Origin: Lachnospiraceae bacterium UBA3774
GTDB lineage: Bacteria; Bacillota; Clostridia; Lachnospirales; Lachnospiraceae
Assembly: GCA_002369255.1 (NCBI GenBank)
Contig: DFFO01000015.1
Span: 1 to 56,946 of the forward strand
DNA length: 56,946 bases
Direction: 5' to 3'
Position 1 is the stretch's first letter. Every line of letters begins with the position of its first letter. The translations under genes and the position numbers were made by a program. The notes under the pieces are model-generated. The model did not search any database and was not told the DNA's origin. It saw nothing but the letters and a program-made list of their open reading frames with translations. Below are positions 9,955-19,500 of the stretch, piece by piece.

Positions 9955-10812
9955 ATGGATATGATAAAGGCTCAAAACGTTTCATACAAATATATAAGGC
10001 GCGACGAAGAGGACAGGATCGTCGAAGAGATAACCGCGTTAAATAATATTGACCTTCATATTCCGAAGGGTCAGTTCGTAGCCGTCATCGGACATAACGG
10101 ATCCGGGAAATCCACGTTTGCAAAGCATATAAACGCGTTGCTGCTGCCTTTTGACGGAAAAGTATTTGTCGATGGTATGGACACCTCCGACGAGACGGTT
10201 TTGTGGGATATCCGCAAAAAGGCGGGAATGGTTTTTCAAAATCCCGATAATCAGATCATAGCCTCGGTGGTCGAAGAAGACGTTGCATTCGGCCCCGAAA
10301 ACATCGGGATAGAACCGGAGAAGATCAGAGAAAGAGTGGCCGAGGCGCTGAAAATCGTCGGAATGGAAAAATACGCGAAGCATTCGCCGGCCAGGCTGTC
10401 CGGCGGACAGAAGCAAAGAGTAGCTATAGCAGGAGCTCTTGCGATATTGCCGCAGTGCCTTGTATTTGACGAATCCACAGCCATGCTCGATCCCGTGGGC
10501 CGCCGCGAGGTCATGAACGTGGTAAAAAAACTCAACAAAGAAGAAAAAATCACGGTGATCTTTATCACACACTATATGGAAGAAGCGGCCATGGCGGACA
10601 GAGTCGTGGTAATGGATCGGGGAAAGATCGTTATGGACGCAGCGCCCGCGGAGGTTTTTGCGGATAGCGAGAAGCTTTCCGCGCTGGGACTTGAACTGCC
10701 TCAGGCGGCGCAGCTTGCGCAGGAATTAAGACAGGCGGGACTGCCGCTCTGTGCAGATATAATAGATACCGAGACTCTTGTCGAGGCGATCTGCGAATTG
10801 GAAAAGAAATAA
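9955..10812 (+). CDS. ecfA1: ECF transporter ATPase subunit 1
   Basis: One of the two ATPases of the energy-coupling-factor module that powers uptake of vitamins and metal ions through interchangeable S components. It shows Walker A GHNGSGKST, the Q-loop region FQNPDNQI diagnostic of EcfA, the signature LSGGQKQR and Walker B LVFDEST. The start is uncertain: ATG 9955 and ATG 9961 (MIKAQNVSYKY) are both in frame and neither has a clear ribosome binding site, which fits a leaderless message. Product is about 285 residues. The stop codon is one base short of the ecfA2 ATG, so the pair is coupled. No S component gene is in the window. Confidence 0.95.
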   Translation: MDMIKAQNVSYKYIRRDEEDRIVEEITALNNIDLHIPKGQFVAVIGHNGSGKSTFAKHINALLLPFDGKVFVDGMDTSDETVLWDIRKKAGMVFQNPDNQIIASVVEEDVAFGPENIGIEPEKIRERVAEALKIVGMEKYAKHSPARLSGGQKQRVAIAGALAILPQCLVFDESTAMLDPVGRREVMNVVKKLNKEEKITVIFITHYMEEAAMADRVVVMDRGKIVMDAAPAEVFADSEKLSALGLELPQAAQLAQELRQAGLPLCADIIDTETLVEAICELEKK

Positions 10813-10813
10813 A

Positions 10814-11665
10814 ATGTCGATAACAGTCAAAAATATTTCATACCATTACGACAATCCCGGAAGCGAACATTCCGGAAGACAGGTGCTTTGTGATATTTCG
10901 GTCAGCTTTGACCGGGACTCGTTTACTGCCGTCATAGGTCCGACGGGATCCGGCAAATCCACCTTTATCCAGCACCTGAACCTGCTGCTTCGAGCCGATC
11001 AGGGAGATATTCTCTATGACGGTGAAAGCATATATGCACAGGGGTATGACAGAAAAAAACTCCGCTCGCGTGTGGGCCTGGTATTTCAGTATCCTGAATA
11101 CCAGCTGTTTGAAACGGACGTGCTTTCAGACGTCAGCTTCGGCCCGAAAAATCTCGGACTTCCGGAGGATGAAGTGCGCAAAAGAGCTTCGCAGGCGCTT
11201 TTGCAGGTAGGATTTTCCGAAGCGGACTTTCACAGATCTCCATTTGAGCTTTCGGGCGGGCAAAAAAGACGGGCGGCGATAGCCGGGGTGCTTGCTATGC
11301 AGCCCGAGTATCTGATACTTGACGAGCCTGCCGCGGGGCTTGACCCGGCAGGACGAAGAGAGCTCTTTGATATGCTCGGGGAGCTTCACAAAAAAGGCGG
11401 AGTCGGGATCATACTTGTTTCGCACAGTATGGATGACGTGGCAAAATATGCCGACAGACTTATCGTGCTGAATGAGGGACGGATCCTTTACGACGCGACT
11501 CCCGCAGAGGTCTTTTCGCACGGAAAAGAACTTGAGTCGATAGGGCTTGACGTGCCGCAGGCTGCAAAAGCAGCACAAATGCTGAGAAACAGGGGGATAT
11601 CGCTGCCCGAAGGGCTCATTACCATGGAACAGGTGAAAACAGCGATACTGGATCATTTCGGATAA
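10814..11665 (+). CDS. ecfA2: ECF transporter ATPase subunit 2
   Basis: The second ATPase of the ECF module, pairing with EcfA1 on the EcfT membrane scaffold. It has Walker A GPTGSGKST, FQYPEYQLFE after the Q loop (typical of EcfA2), signature LSGGQKRR and Walker B LILDEPAAGLDP. The ATG at 10814 was chosen because it follows the ecfA1 stop by one base and begins MSITVKNISYHYD, matching the family N-terminus; longer in-frame starts would run back into ecfA1. Product is 283 residues. The stop overlaps the ecfT start (TAATG). Confidence 0.95.
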   Translation: MSITVKNISYHYDNPGSEHSGRQVLCDISVSFDRDSFTAVIGPTGSGKSTFIQHLNLLLRADQGDILYDGESIYAQGYDRKKLRSRVGLVFQYPEYQLFETDVLSDVSFGPKNLGLPEDEVRKRASQALLQVGFSEADFHRSPFELSGGQKRRAAIAGVLAMQPEYLILDEPAAGLDPAGRRELFDMLGELHKKGGVGIILVSHSMDDVAKYADRLIVLNEGRILYDATPAEVFSHGKELESIGLDVPQAAKAAQMLRNRGISLPEGLITMEQVKTAILDHFG

Positions 11666-12468
11666 TGTTCAGAGACATCACACTGGGACAGTACTATCCC
11701 GGCAATTCCATAATTCACAGGCTCGACCCCAGAACAAAGCTTCTGTGGACTGTCGTTTATATTGTCACGCTTTTTTTATCCGACAACAAATACAGCTATT
11801 TGGCCTGCGTGCTGGCGCTGGGGATAATGATCTTTATTTCGAAAGTGCCTATCGGACATATGATAAAGGGTCTGAAGGCAGTAATGATCATCCTGATAAT
11901 CAGTATTTTGTTCAATCTGTTTTTGACTGAGGGTGATAAGCTGTTTTCATTCTGGATCTTTACGGTTACGCGGCAGGGAGTTCGCAGAGCGGTATTTATG
12001 GCGCTAAGACTCATCTGTCTGATACTGGGCACGTCCCTTATGACCTTTACCACCACGCCAAACCAGCTTACGGACGGGATCGAAAGAGGTCTGGGCTTTT
12101 TGAAAGTCATAAAAGTACCTGTTCACGAGATTGCGATGATGATGTCGATAGCGCTGAGATTTATTCCGCTTCTTACGGAGGAACTCGACAAGATAATCAA
12201 AGCGCAGACTGCCAGAGGCGCAGACATCGAAACGGGAAACTTCATAAAAAAAGCCAAGGCCATGATCCCTATGCTCATTCCGCTCTTTGTATCGGCGTTT
12301 CGCAGGGCCGGAGAACTGGCCTCAGCCATGGAAGCAAGATGCTATCACGGGGGAAAGGGCAGGACCAGGATGTATCCGTTGAAATACGGGGCCTCCGACT
12401 ATTGTTTCATGGCGGCGATGTTTGCGTATCTCGCGGGAATAATAATACTCAAGGTTTTTCTGCAATAA
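11665..12468 (+). CDS. ecfT: ECF transporter transmembrane scaffold EcfT
   Basis: EcfT is the membrane protein joining the ATPase pair to substrate-specific S components. The 267-residue protein starts MFRDITLGQYYPGNSIIHRLDPRTK, the conserved EcfT N-terminus, has about five to six hydrophobic segments, and carries the coupling-helix motifs QTARGAD and EARCYHGGKGRT with the Ala-Arg-Gly pattern. The ATG shares one base with the ecfA2 stop. truA begins 6 bases downstream, the standard Firmicute order. Confidence 0.95.
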   Translation: MFRDITLGQYYPGNSIIHRLDPRTKLLWTVVYIVTLFLSDNKYSYLACVLALGIMIFISKVPIGHMIKGLKAVMIILIISILFNLFLTEGDKLFSFWIFTVTRQGVRRAVFMALRLICLILGTSLMTFTTTPNQLTDGIERGLGFLKVIKVPVHEIAMMMSIALRFIPLLTEELDKIIKAQTARGADIETGNFIKKAKAMIPMLIPLFVSAFRRAGELASAMEARCYHGGKGRTRMYPLKYGASDYCFMAAMFAYLAGIIILKVFLQ

Positions 12469-12474
12469 ACGGCA

Positions 12475-13281
12475 ATGAAAAGGATAATGCTTACAGTTTC
12501 ATATGACGGAACAAATTACTGCGGCTGGCAGATCCAACCCACCGGGATTACGGTCGAGGAGGTGCTGAACCGCGAGCTTTGCAGACTTTTGTCGGAGGAT
12601 ATTCACGTTCTGGGGGTAAGCCGCACGGACAGCGGAGTTCATGCTCTCGGAAACCTGTGCGTTTTTGATACGGACTCGGAGATTCCTCCGGAGAAAATAT
12701 GCTTTGCGCTTAATCAGTCTCTGCCGGACGATATAGTGATCCAGTCATCGTGCGAAGTCGCGCCGGATTTTCATCCGAGAAAACGCGACAGCATAAAGAC
12801 GTATGAATATGTTATAAGCGCCGGAAAAGTGCCGGATCCTTTAAGACGCAGGTATTCGCATTTCTTTTATCAGCCGCTCGACGTGGAAAAAATGCGCCTC
12901 GGAGCGAAATATCTGGTGGGAGAGCACGACTTCAAAAGCTTTTGCTCATCGCATTCGGACAAGGAATATACGGTAAGAGAGCTCACTGCGATCACGATAG
13001 AAGAAAAAATTATTTCGGACGGCAAATGCCTTGACGGCTCGGATCCCGTTATCGGCGGGAGCGCGGGCCTAAGAGAGGCAAAAGAGATCCGTATCAGAAT
13101 AAGCGGCACGGGATTTTTGTACAATATGGTCCGGATAATCGTCGGCACACTTTTAAGAGTCGGTACGGGATTTTGGGAACCCGAAAAGGTAAAAGAGATA
13201 CTTGACGCACGCGATCGCAATGCTGCCGGGCCCAAAGCTCCGGCTTGCGGGCTCACCCTGCTCGAGATAAAACTGCTGTAA
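12475..13281 (+). CDS. truA: tRNA pseudouridine(38-40) synthase TruA
   Basis: TruA isomerises uridines 38-40 in the anticodon arm of several tRNAs. The 268-residue product shows the conserved start (MLTVSYDGTNYCGWQIQP), the catalytic aspartate in GVSRTDSGVHAL and the C-terminal FLYNMVRIIVGTL signature. It carries an insertion of about 15-20 residues around EKIISDGKCLDGSDPVIGG in the second half. It is the last gene of the ECF transcript and is followed by a hairpin terminator. In many Firmicutes rplM-rpsI come next; here they do not. Confidence 0.95.
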   Translation: MKRIMLTVSYDGTNYCGWQIQPTGITVEEVLNRELCRLLSEDIHVLGVSRTDSGVHALGNLCVFDTDSEIPPEKICFALNQSLPDDIVIQSSCEVAPDFHPRKRDSIKTYEYVISAGKVPDPLRRRYSHFFYQPLDVEKMRLGAKYLVGEHDFKSFCSSHSDKEYTVRELTAITIEEKIISDGKCLDGSDPVIGGSAGLREAKEIRIRISGTGFLYNMVRIIVGTLLRVGTGFWEPEKVKEILDARDRNAAGPKAPACGLTLLEIKLL

Positions 13282-13294
13282 AATCAGGGATAAT

Positions 13295-13332
13295 AAAAAC
13301 GCGTTTTTTCGTATGAAAAGACGCGTTTTTTT
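13295..13332 (+). terminator. Terminator after truA
   Basis: AAAAACGCG (from 13295) pairs with CGCGTTTTT (ending about 13331) around an inner TTTTC/GAAAA stem and GTAT loop, and the right arm ends in a T run. It closes the ECF-truA transcript. Confidence 0.8.
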
Positions 13333-13439
13333 GATACTTTTTTTCTTGATATAAAAAGCACATTTTATTGCTCTTGTCAATATGAAAAATCAAAGAATTT
13401 TGATTTGTTAATTTGTTTAATTTTGCACGGAAGCTATTG

Positions 13440-13445
13440 TATAAT
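13440..13445 (+). promoter_or_regulatory. Putative -10 box for the giant surface protein
   Basis: A perfect TATAAT lies in an AT-rich stretch 75 bases before the ATG at 13521. No convincing -35 box is seen at 16-18 bases upstream, so this is tentative. The rest of 13333-13520 holds nothing else recognised apart from the GGGAGG binding site at 13508-13513. Confidence 0.4.
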
Positions 13446-13520
13446 ATACGTGTATTTTAAGCTTTAAATGCCGAAGTATATGTAAAAATAATTGTTCTGC
13501 ATCATTCGGGAGGATGGAAA

Positions 13521-16500
13521 ATGAACGTTAAAACAAAAAAAAGTGTTGCAAAGAGGATTTTCACGGTGCTTGTCGCGGCGGTGATGACGCTGCAGACGGT
13601 ATTTACCGGACTTCCTGCACAGGTGTCCGCCGCCGGAAATCACAAGATCACCTTTGAGGGATTCGGAGGAAAGACCACGACTGCCCTGGTTTCTTCCGAG
13701 TGGGCAAGCAAGACCGGAGGCACCATAGATACGTCCGGCGAGCTTACTACAAACGGTGATTACAGCAATTCTACAGGAGCCCGCGTCAGAGCCTACACGG
13801 ATCTCGGCACTCTCACTGAGATAGTATTTGAGTTCGGCGGAAAGAAAGCGACTCTTTCAGGCGACGGGCTTTCAAGCAGCGGAGTGTTTATAAATTCAGA
13901 CGGATCCGTTACCACAGCCCAGCAGACGGGATCGCTCATCAAATACGCGCTCTCGTCAGGCGGCCGTTTTATAAGATTTTACAAGATTACTCAGGATTTT
14001 ACGATCACTGCGAAATACAGCGACGTTGCCGATACGGTCAGCGGCACCTTTGTTGACGAAAAGAATGTTTCGTCAAGCTTCAAGTATGATACAAAGACCA
14101 CCGGCACCGTTATAGACGGAAACACCTTTTCGCTGCCTTTCACAGACCTCAAGGGAGACAACAAGCATTCTGTCAGAATGGCTATTGCTCCTACGGAAAA
14201 TATGGTCGGATTAAAACTCAGCAAAAAAGACGGAACTGAGGTAGCCACGTATGTTTACGGTAATGCCACGACCCCGCAGTTTTATGACGGCGTAGGAAAA
14301 GTGGCCATGGCGCTTAGCAGCGGCGTTTACTATGTTCGTTTTGTTCATCTAATGACGGACGTGGTAGTTACTCCTTTGGTAAACGCAGCCGCGGGAATAT
14401 ACAAGATCACGTTTGATCCCGGCATCGGAACCCTTTCGGGCGATAAAAACTATCTTATCACTTCCGAGGGAAAGCTCGATCAGCTTCTTTCCGTCACTAC
14501 GCCGGTAAACGTTTCCGGAACCGATTACAATTTCCTCGGATGGTATGACGAGGCGGGGAACAAAGTCAGCGCAGCTACCACCTTTACAAAAGACGAGACG
14601 CTCACAGCGCATTGGTCAAGCCAGAGCTTTACCGTGACGTTTGATTACGACGGAAAACGCACAAATGAATCGCTTGTGGTCTCCGAAGGACAGAGCGCAC
14701 AAAAACCTGATGACCCGACAGCCGAGGGCTATGAGTTTGTAAACTGGTACACCACCGACAGCTATACCGATCTTTACGACTTTGGCACTCCCGTAACGGG
14801 CAATATTACAGTTTATGCCAAATGGCAAAAGCTTGCCGGCGTTACGGTCTCTGGCGCCTACGGTGACGGAGAGGACAGCATTTTGGCACTGGATAACAAA
14901 TGGGTTTCAGTCAATGCGGAAAGCTTATCCGGCTGGCTTGCAAACGGTTTTACCGATGAAGAAGGCGCGGCACTGAAGATCAATACCGCATTTGGCACGA
15001 TCAGGGGCGCCGAAATAAATATCGGAACCGATCTTACGGTTTCTCTTGCAAAAGCTCAGATCATTTCAGAGACGAGCGATGTTATGGTTTTTGTCCACAG
15101 CGACGGCACGGCGACTGCTTCGCCTGCCGCGGGCGATATCATGTGCCTTGCTCATACGGCCGGTGATAAGTATTTTACGGCTGCTTTCTACAATGTTACA
15201 AAAGATATCGAAGTCGCATTTGATTACGAAGACGTAAATGTCACCTTTATGGCTGACGGCGCCGTCTTTGACAGCGCAAAGGTTCCTTTCGGAGGCAAGG
15301 CGTCAAGTCCTGCAAAGACGCCCGAAAAAGAAGGCTTCACTTTCGATAAATGGTGTGAGGATGAGGCGCTTACCACCGCATTCTCGTTTGAGTCGGTTCT
15401 TCTTAAAGACACAACTCTCTATGCCCGCATGAAGGATATTATAGATATCGAGATCATATACGGATACGGAAAGGCTCACGGCAAAGAAAACATCCTTTCA
15501 GGCGTTACAGACCTTGAAGATACCGGATATTCTCTTAAGGGAACCTTGACAAATGCCTACAGCGGACCGACGTCCGGCTCTACCGTAAACCGTTATGACC
15601 ATCCCAATCAGTCGGAGATAGCGTCCGTTGACGTTTATTACGGCGGTGAGACGGCGCCTTCATATACTGTCGCAAGCTCGCTTAGCGCTGGCGGAAATCA
15701 GGTAATAAAAGGCAATGTTTATCTGGGCTCTGACGGCAAATTAAACGGCGCGGAAGGAACGCTCCTCTTGGTCTTTGCCGCCAGCAAGGATTCTCCTACG
15801 GAGCCTATGGCGACGCGCTGGGTAAACATCCCCGCGGATCTCAAGATCGTTATCAATTATTTCGACAATCACAGCGTCAGCATAGACGCGGGCGAGGGAG
15901 CTGCCATAGAAAGAACGGGTATCCCGGACGAGCTTTATTCGCAGGGAGACGGAACTGCAAAAGTAACGGTTTCCGGCAATTATTCCGAAACCGAAAATCC
16001 TTTTGCTCTTAAGGCAACGCCCGCTTCCGGAAAGACGACTGACTATATCACCTTCAAAGTCGGAAGCAAAACAGCCGTTATTACGAATACCAATATTTCA
16101 AAGACGGTTTATATCAATTCCTCGGGAACCGTGACCGGAGCCGCCGGAAAAGATGATATAGCAAAATACTCAAAGGGCGAGTTTACGTTCTACAATGTCG
16201 GTGCGGATATCGAGATATCATATACTTACACGAATCTTATCACTTTCGATCCCAACGGCGGAGTGCTTGAAGGATCCGGCTCGGCATATACGGTCAACGG
16301 AAAAGTCACGGCGCTTCCTTCCGTGGTGACTCCCAGAATTGACGGAGAAAATACGTATTACTTCATGGGCTGGTATGACGGCCCCGACATGACCACTGCC
16401 GGCAGGATAACGACAAATACAGTATTTACGGAAGATACCACCGTATATGCCGGCTGGTCGGACGTTGATGCCTGCCGCGTCGAGTTGAGCGGAGTATATC

Positions 16501-19500
16501 CGACAGGTTCTTCGGATATCGCTTCCACCTCGACGGCAGAAGCATGGGTCAGCTTTGACGCAGCTATAGGCGCCGGCACTCTTGTAAAAGGTTATTCCAG
16601 CGCTTCGGGCGCAGTTATGAACGCAAACCTCTACTATGGAACAGTAAAAACCGTTTCCGTAGAGATCGGAGAAAATACAGTTACGATTCCCGCGGCGGAG
16701 CTGTTTGCCGATACGGACAAAACTCTTTATATCAGCGCAGAGAGCACGGTTTCGGATCAGGCTGCGGCAGGCGACATTCTCAGCCTTTCAAGAAAAGCCG
16801 GAGATAAGACAGTCAGCGTCAGCTTTTATAACGTTTCCGAAGATATCTGCGTTACCTTTGCATACGAAGATCTCACGGCAGAGTTCATGTTTGACGGAGA
16901 AAAGATATCCACGGTAAAAGTTCCTTTCAATACCGCGGTTACCGCTCCCGCTGATCCGGGCTCTGACAAGGTGATCTTTGACGGATGGTTTACGAGCGAA
17001 GAATATACCGAAACGTTCGATTTTTCAAAAGCGCTTCTTGAAGATACCGTCATCTACGGCCTGGCAAAACACGTTCATACTGTTTCAATAGTCGGCGCCG
17101 GCGCATATTCCGTATCAGCTCCCGTCTCCGCCACCTCATGGGCCGGAGAAACAGGCGGAGGGGTGGACACTTCAGGCACTCTTACCACAAAAGGCGATTA
17201 CGAAAGCGCTTCCGGAGCGCAGGTCAGATTTTATACAGACCTCGGCACTCTTAACGGGATAACGTTTGTTTTCGGAGAAGAGACGGTGACGCTTACCGGT
17301 GACGAGCTTGCGAGCGCCGGAATTCACATCAATGCAGACGGAAGCAAAAGCACCGCAAAGCGTGATGATACAATCGTTAAGTATGCTGTTTCAAACGGCG
17401 GAAGATTCTTGCGTTTCTTCACTGTCGATCAGGATATAGATATTTCAATAGACTACTCGGATGTTCCGGAGAAGGTTACGGCCACGTTTACCGACGGCGT
17501 TTTGGCGTCAACGGACTTCCAGGTTGACGTAACTACCGAAAATACCGTAGTAAACGGAAATAGCTTTACTGTCCCGGTTACAGACCTTAAGGGCACGAAT
17601 GCTACCTCTGTGCGCATGTGCATCACTCCCGACGTATCGGTTATGACCGGATTAAAGCTCAGCGACGGCACAAACGAATATACCTTTGTTTACGGAAAAA
17701 GCTCTGAAGCCAAAGTCTATAACGGGCTCGGAAAGGTCGCCATGGCTTACAGTGCGTCGGACGGGAAGTATTACGTCAGATTCCTTTATCTTACTCATGA
17801 CGTAACAGTTACACCTATCGCCGTAGGAAAGGGCGTAAGCAAACAGGTTTCCCTCAGCGCCTCAAAAGATCTTTCGGTGACCCCGGACAAGACAAACAAG
17901 GCTCCCGTTACCGTTTCAGATGACAATCGAACCATAACGGTAAAAACAGGAGTTCTTACAGGCCCTTCATCTGCAACGAGCTTCAGATGGAATCTTTCCA
18001 CTACCGTAGGCTCGGATCTGGAGTATTACAAGCTCGAGTTCTATGACAAAGACACCGGCAGCCTCCTTGCTACTATCGGCGAGAGCCTTATTAGCTACAA
18101 GAAAGCCGGAAAGGATCAGACTGTTTCGCTCAACGCTCCTGTAGGCATTTATGCAAGGTACAATAAATCCACCTACGGCGAAGGACAGCTGAGAGTCTGG
18201 GGCGTCACAAAGAATATAGAGATCAAAGTATATTACAAGAATTACAAGACCGGCGAAGTAGTCTCTGCTGCTGACGCGGCTTTCAATTCGGTTTCGAAGG
18301 TCCGTTTTGCAAGATCCGCCGCAGATGCAAAAGCAGCTCATTTTGCCTATGATTTCGTAACACCCGGTACAGTGGTCAGCGGTCTTGCCGCAACGGTTCC
18401 AAACAGCGAGCTGACGGGCGATAATACCGTGATAAAGACTGACGGAGACGTAAAGATCTCAGGAATCTTAAGAGCAAGGATAGCGGCGCTTAAGATGAAC
18501 GAAATAGAGTCTGTTACCATAACAGACGGCGAATATTCGCATACATTTACGGAAAACGAGACCTATGTAGGCGCTCTTGGCAATATCGTATTTGCAAGAA
18601 ACAACAATGCTGCTTTGATCCGTTTCAACAAGGTCTATACGGAAAAAGAGATCAGGATAAGCGCGACCTTCATCGACAACAGCGTTGAGCCTCCTTATAC
18701 CGTAGAGCTTCAGGCGGATAAGCGCGTAAGCTACGTTTACGAGCCCACAAATCCGAAAACCGTCAAGACTTCTGCCAAGAACTTAAAGCTTACGGTTCCG
18801 GACAATGCCCTTACCGCCGGTATAAACGGAAAGAGCGTTCGCTGGACGTTCTCCACTCTTGCCGGAATGACATATGAGTACTCAAAGATAGAGATCTATG
18901 ACAGAGATACCGGCGAGCTGTTAAAAACGCTCGGAAAAAATTTCGTAAGCTACAAGGACAGCGAAAAGGATCAGTTTGCAAGCGCTGAACTGGCGGGACT
19001 CAAGATCAGATACAATAAATCCGTCAACTGTGAGCTGCAGATCCGTATATGGGACGTTTACAGAAACGTCACCTTAAAGCTTTACTACAAGGATTTCAAA
19101 ACCGGCAAGGAATATGCCGCAAATAACAAGAATCTCAAATTCTCGTACAACGCCACGGTTTCCGTAAACGCTCACGGCGCAAACGTTGAGACTGAGATAG
19201 CTTCCGGCGCGCCCATCACAAAGGTCAACGGAAATTCCAAGATCAGATTCAATGCCTTTGCCGAAGAGAAAAACGGCGTAAGATACGTTATCAAGCCCGC
19301 AAACCTCGGAGAAAGGGTTGAAAGCATTACCGTAACCATAGGCGGAAAGAAACTCACTATGGGCAGCAGCACCGAGATTTACGGTGCGGTAGGACAGGTA
19401 TTTCCGGGCGCTAAGGTCAGGTTTATGAAGAGCAGCGACGGATATGCGGCCTTTAGAGTATGGGGCGTTACCAGGAACGTGAGCGTTTCGGTGAATATTT

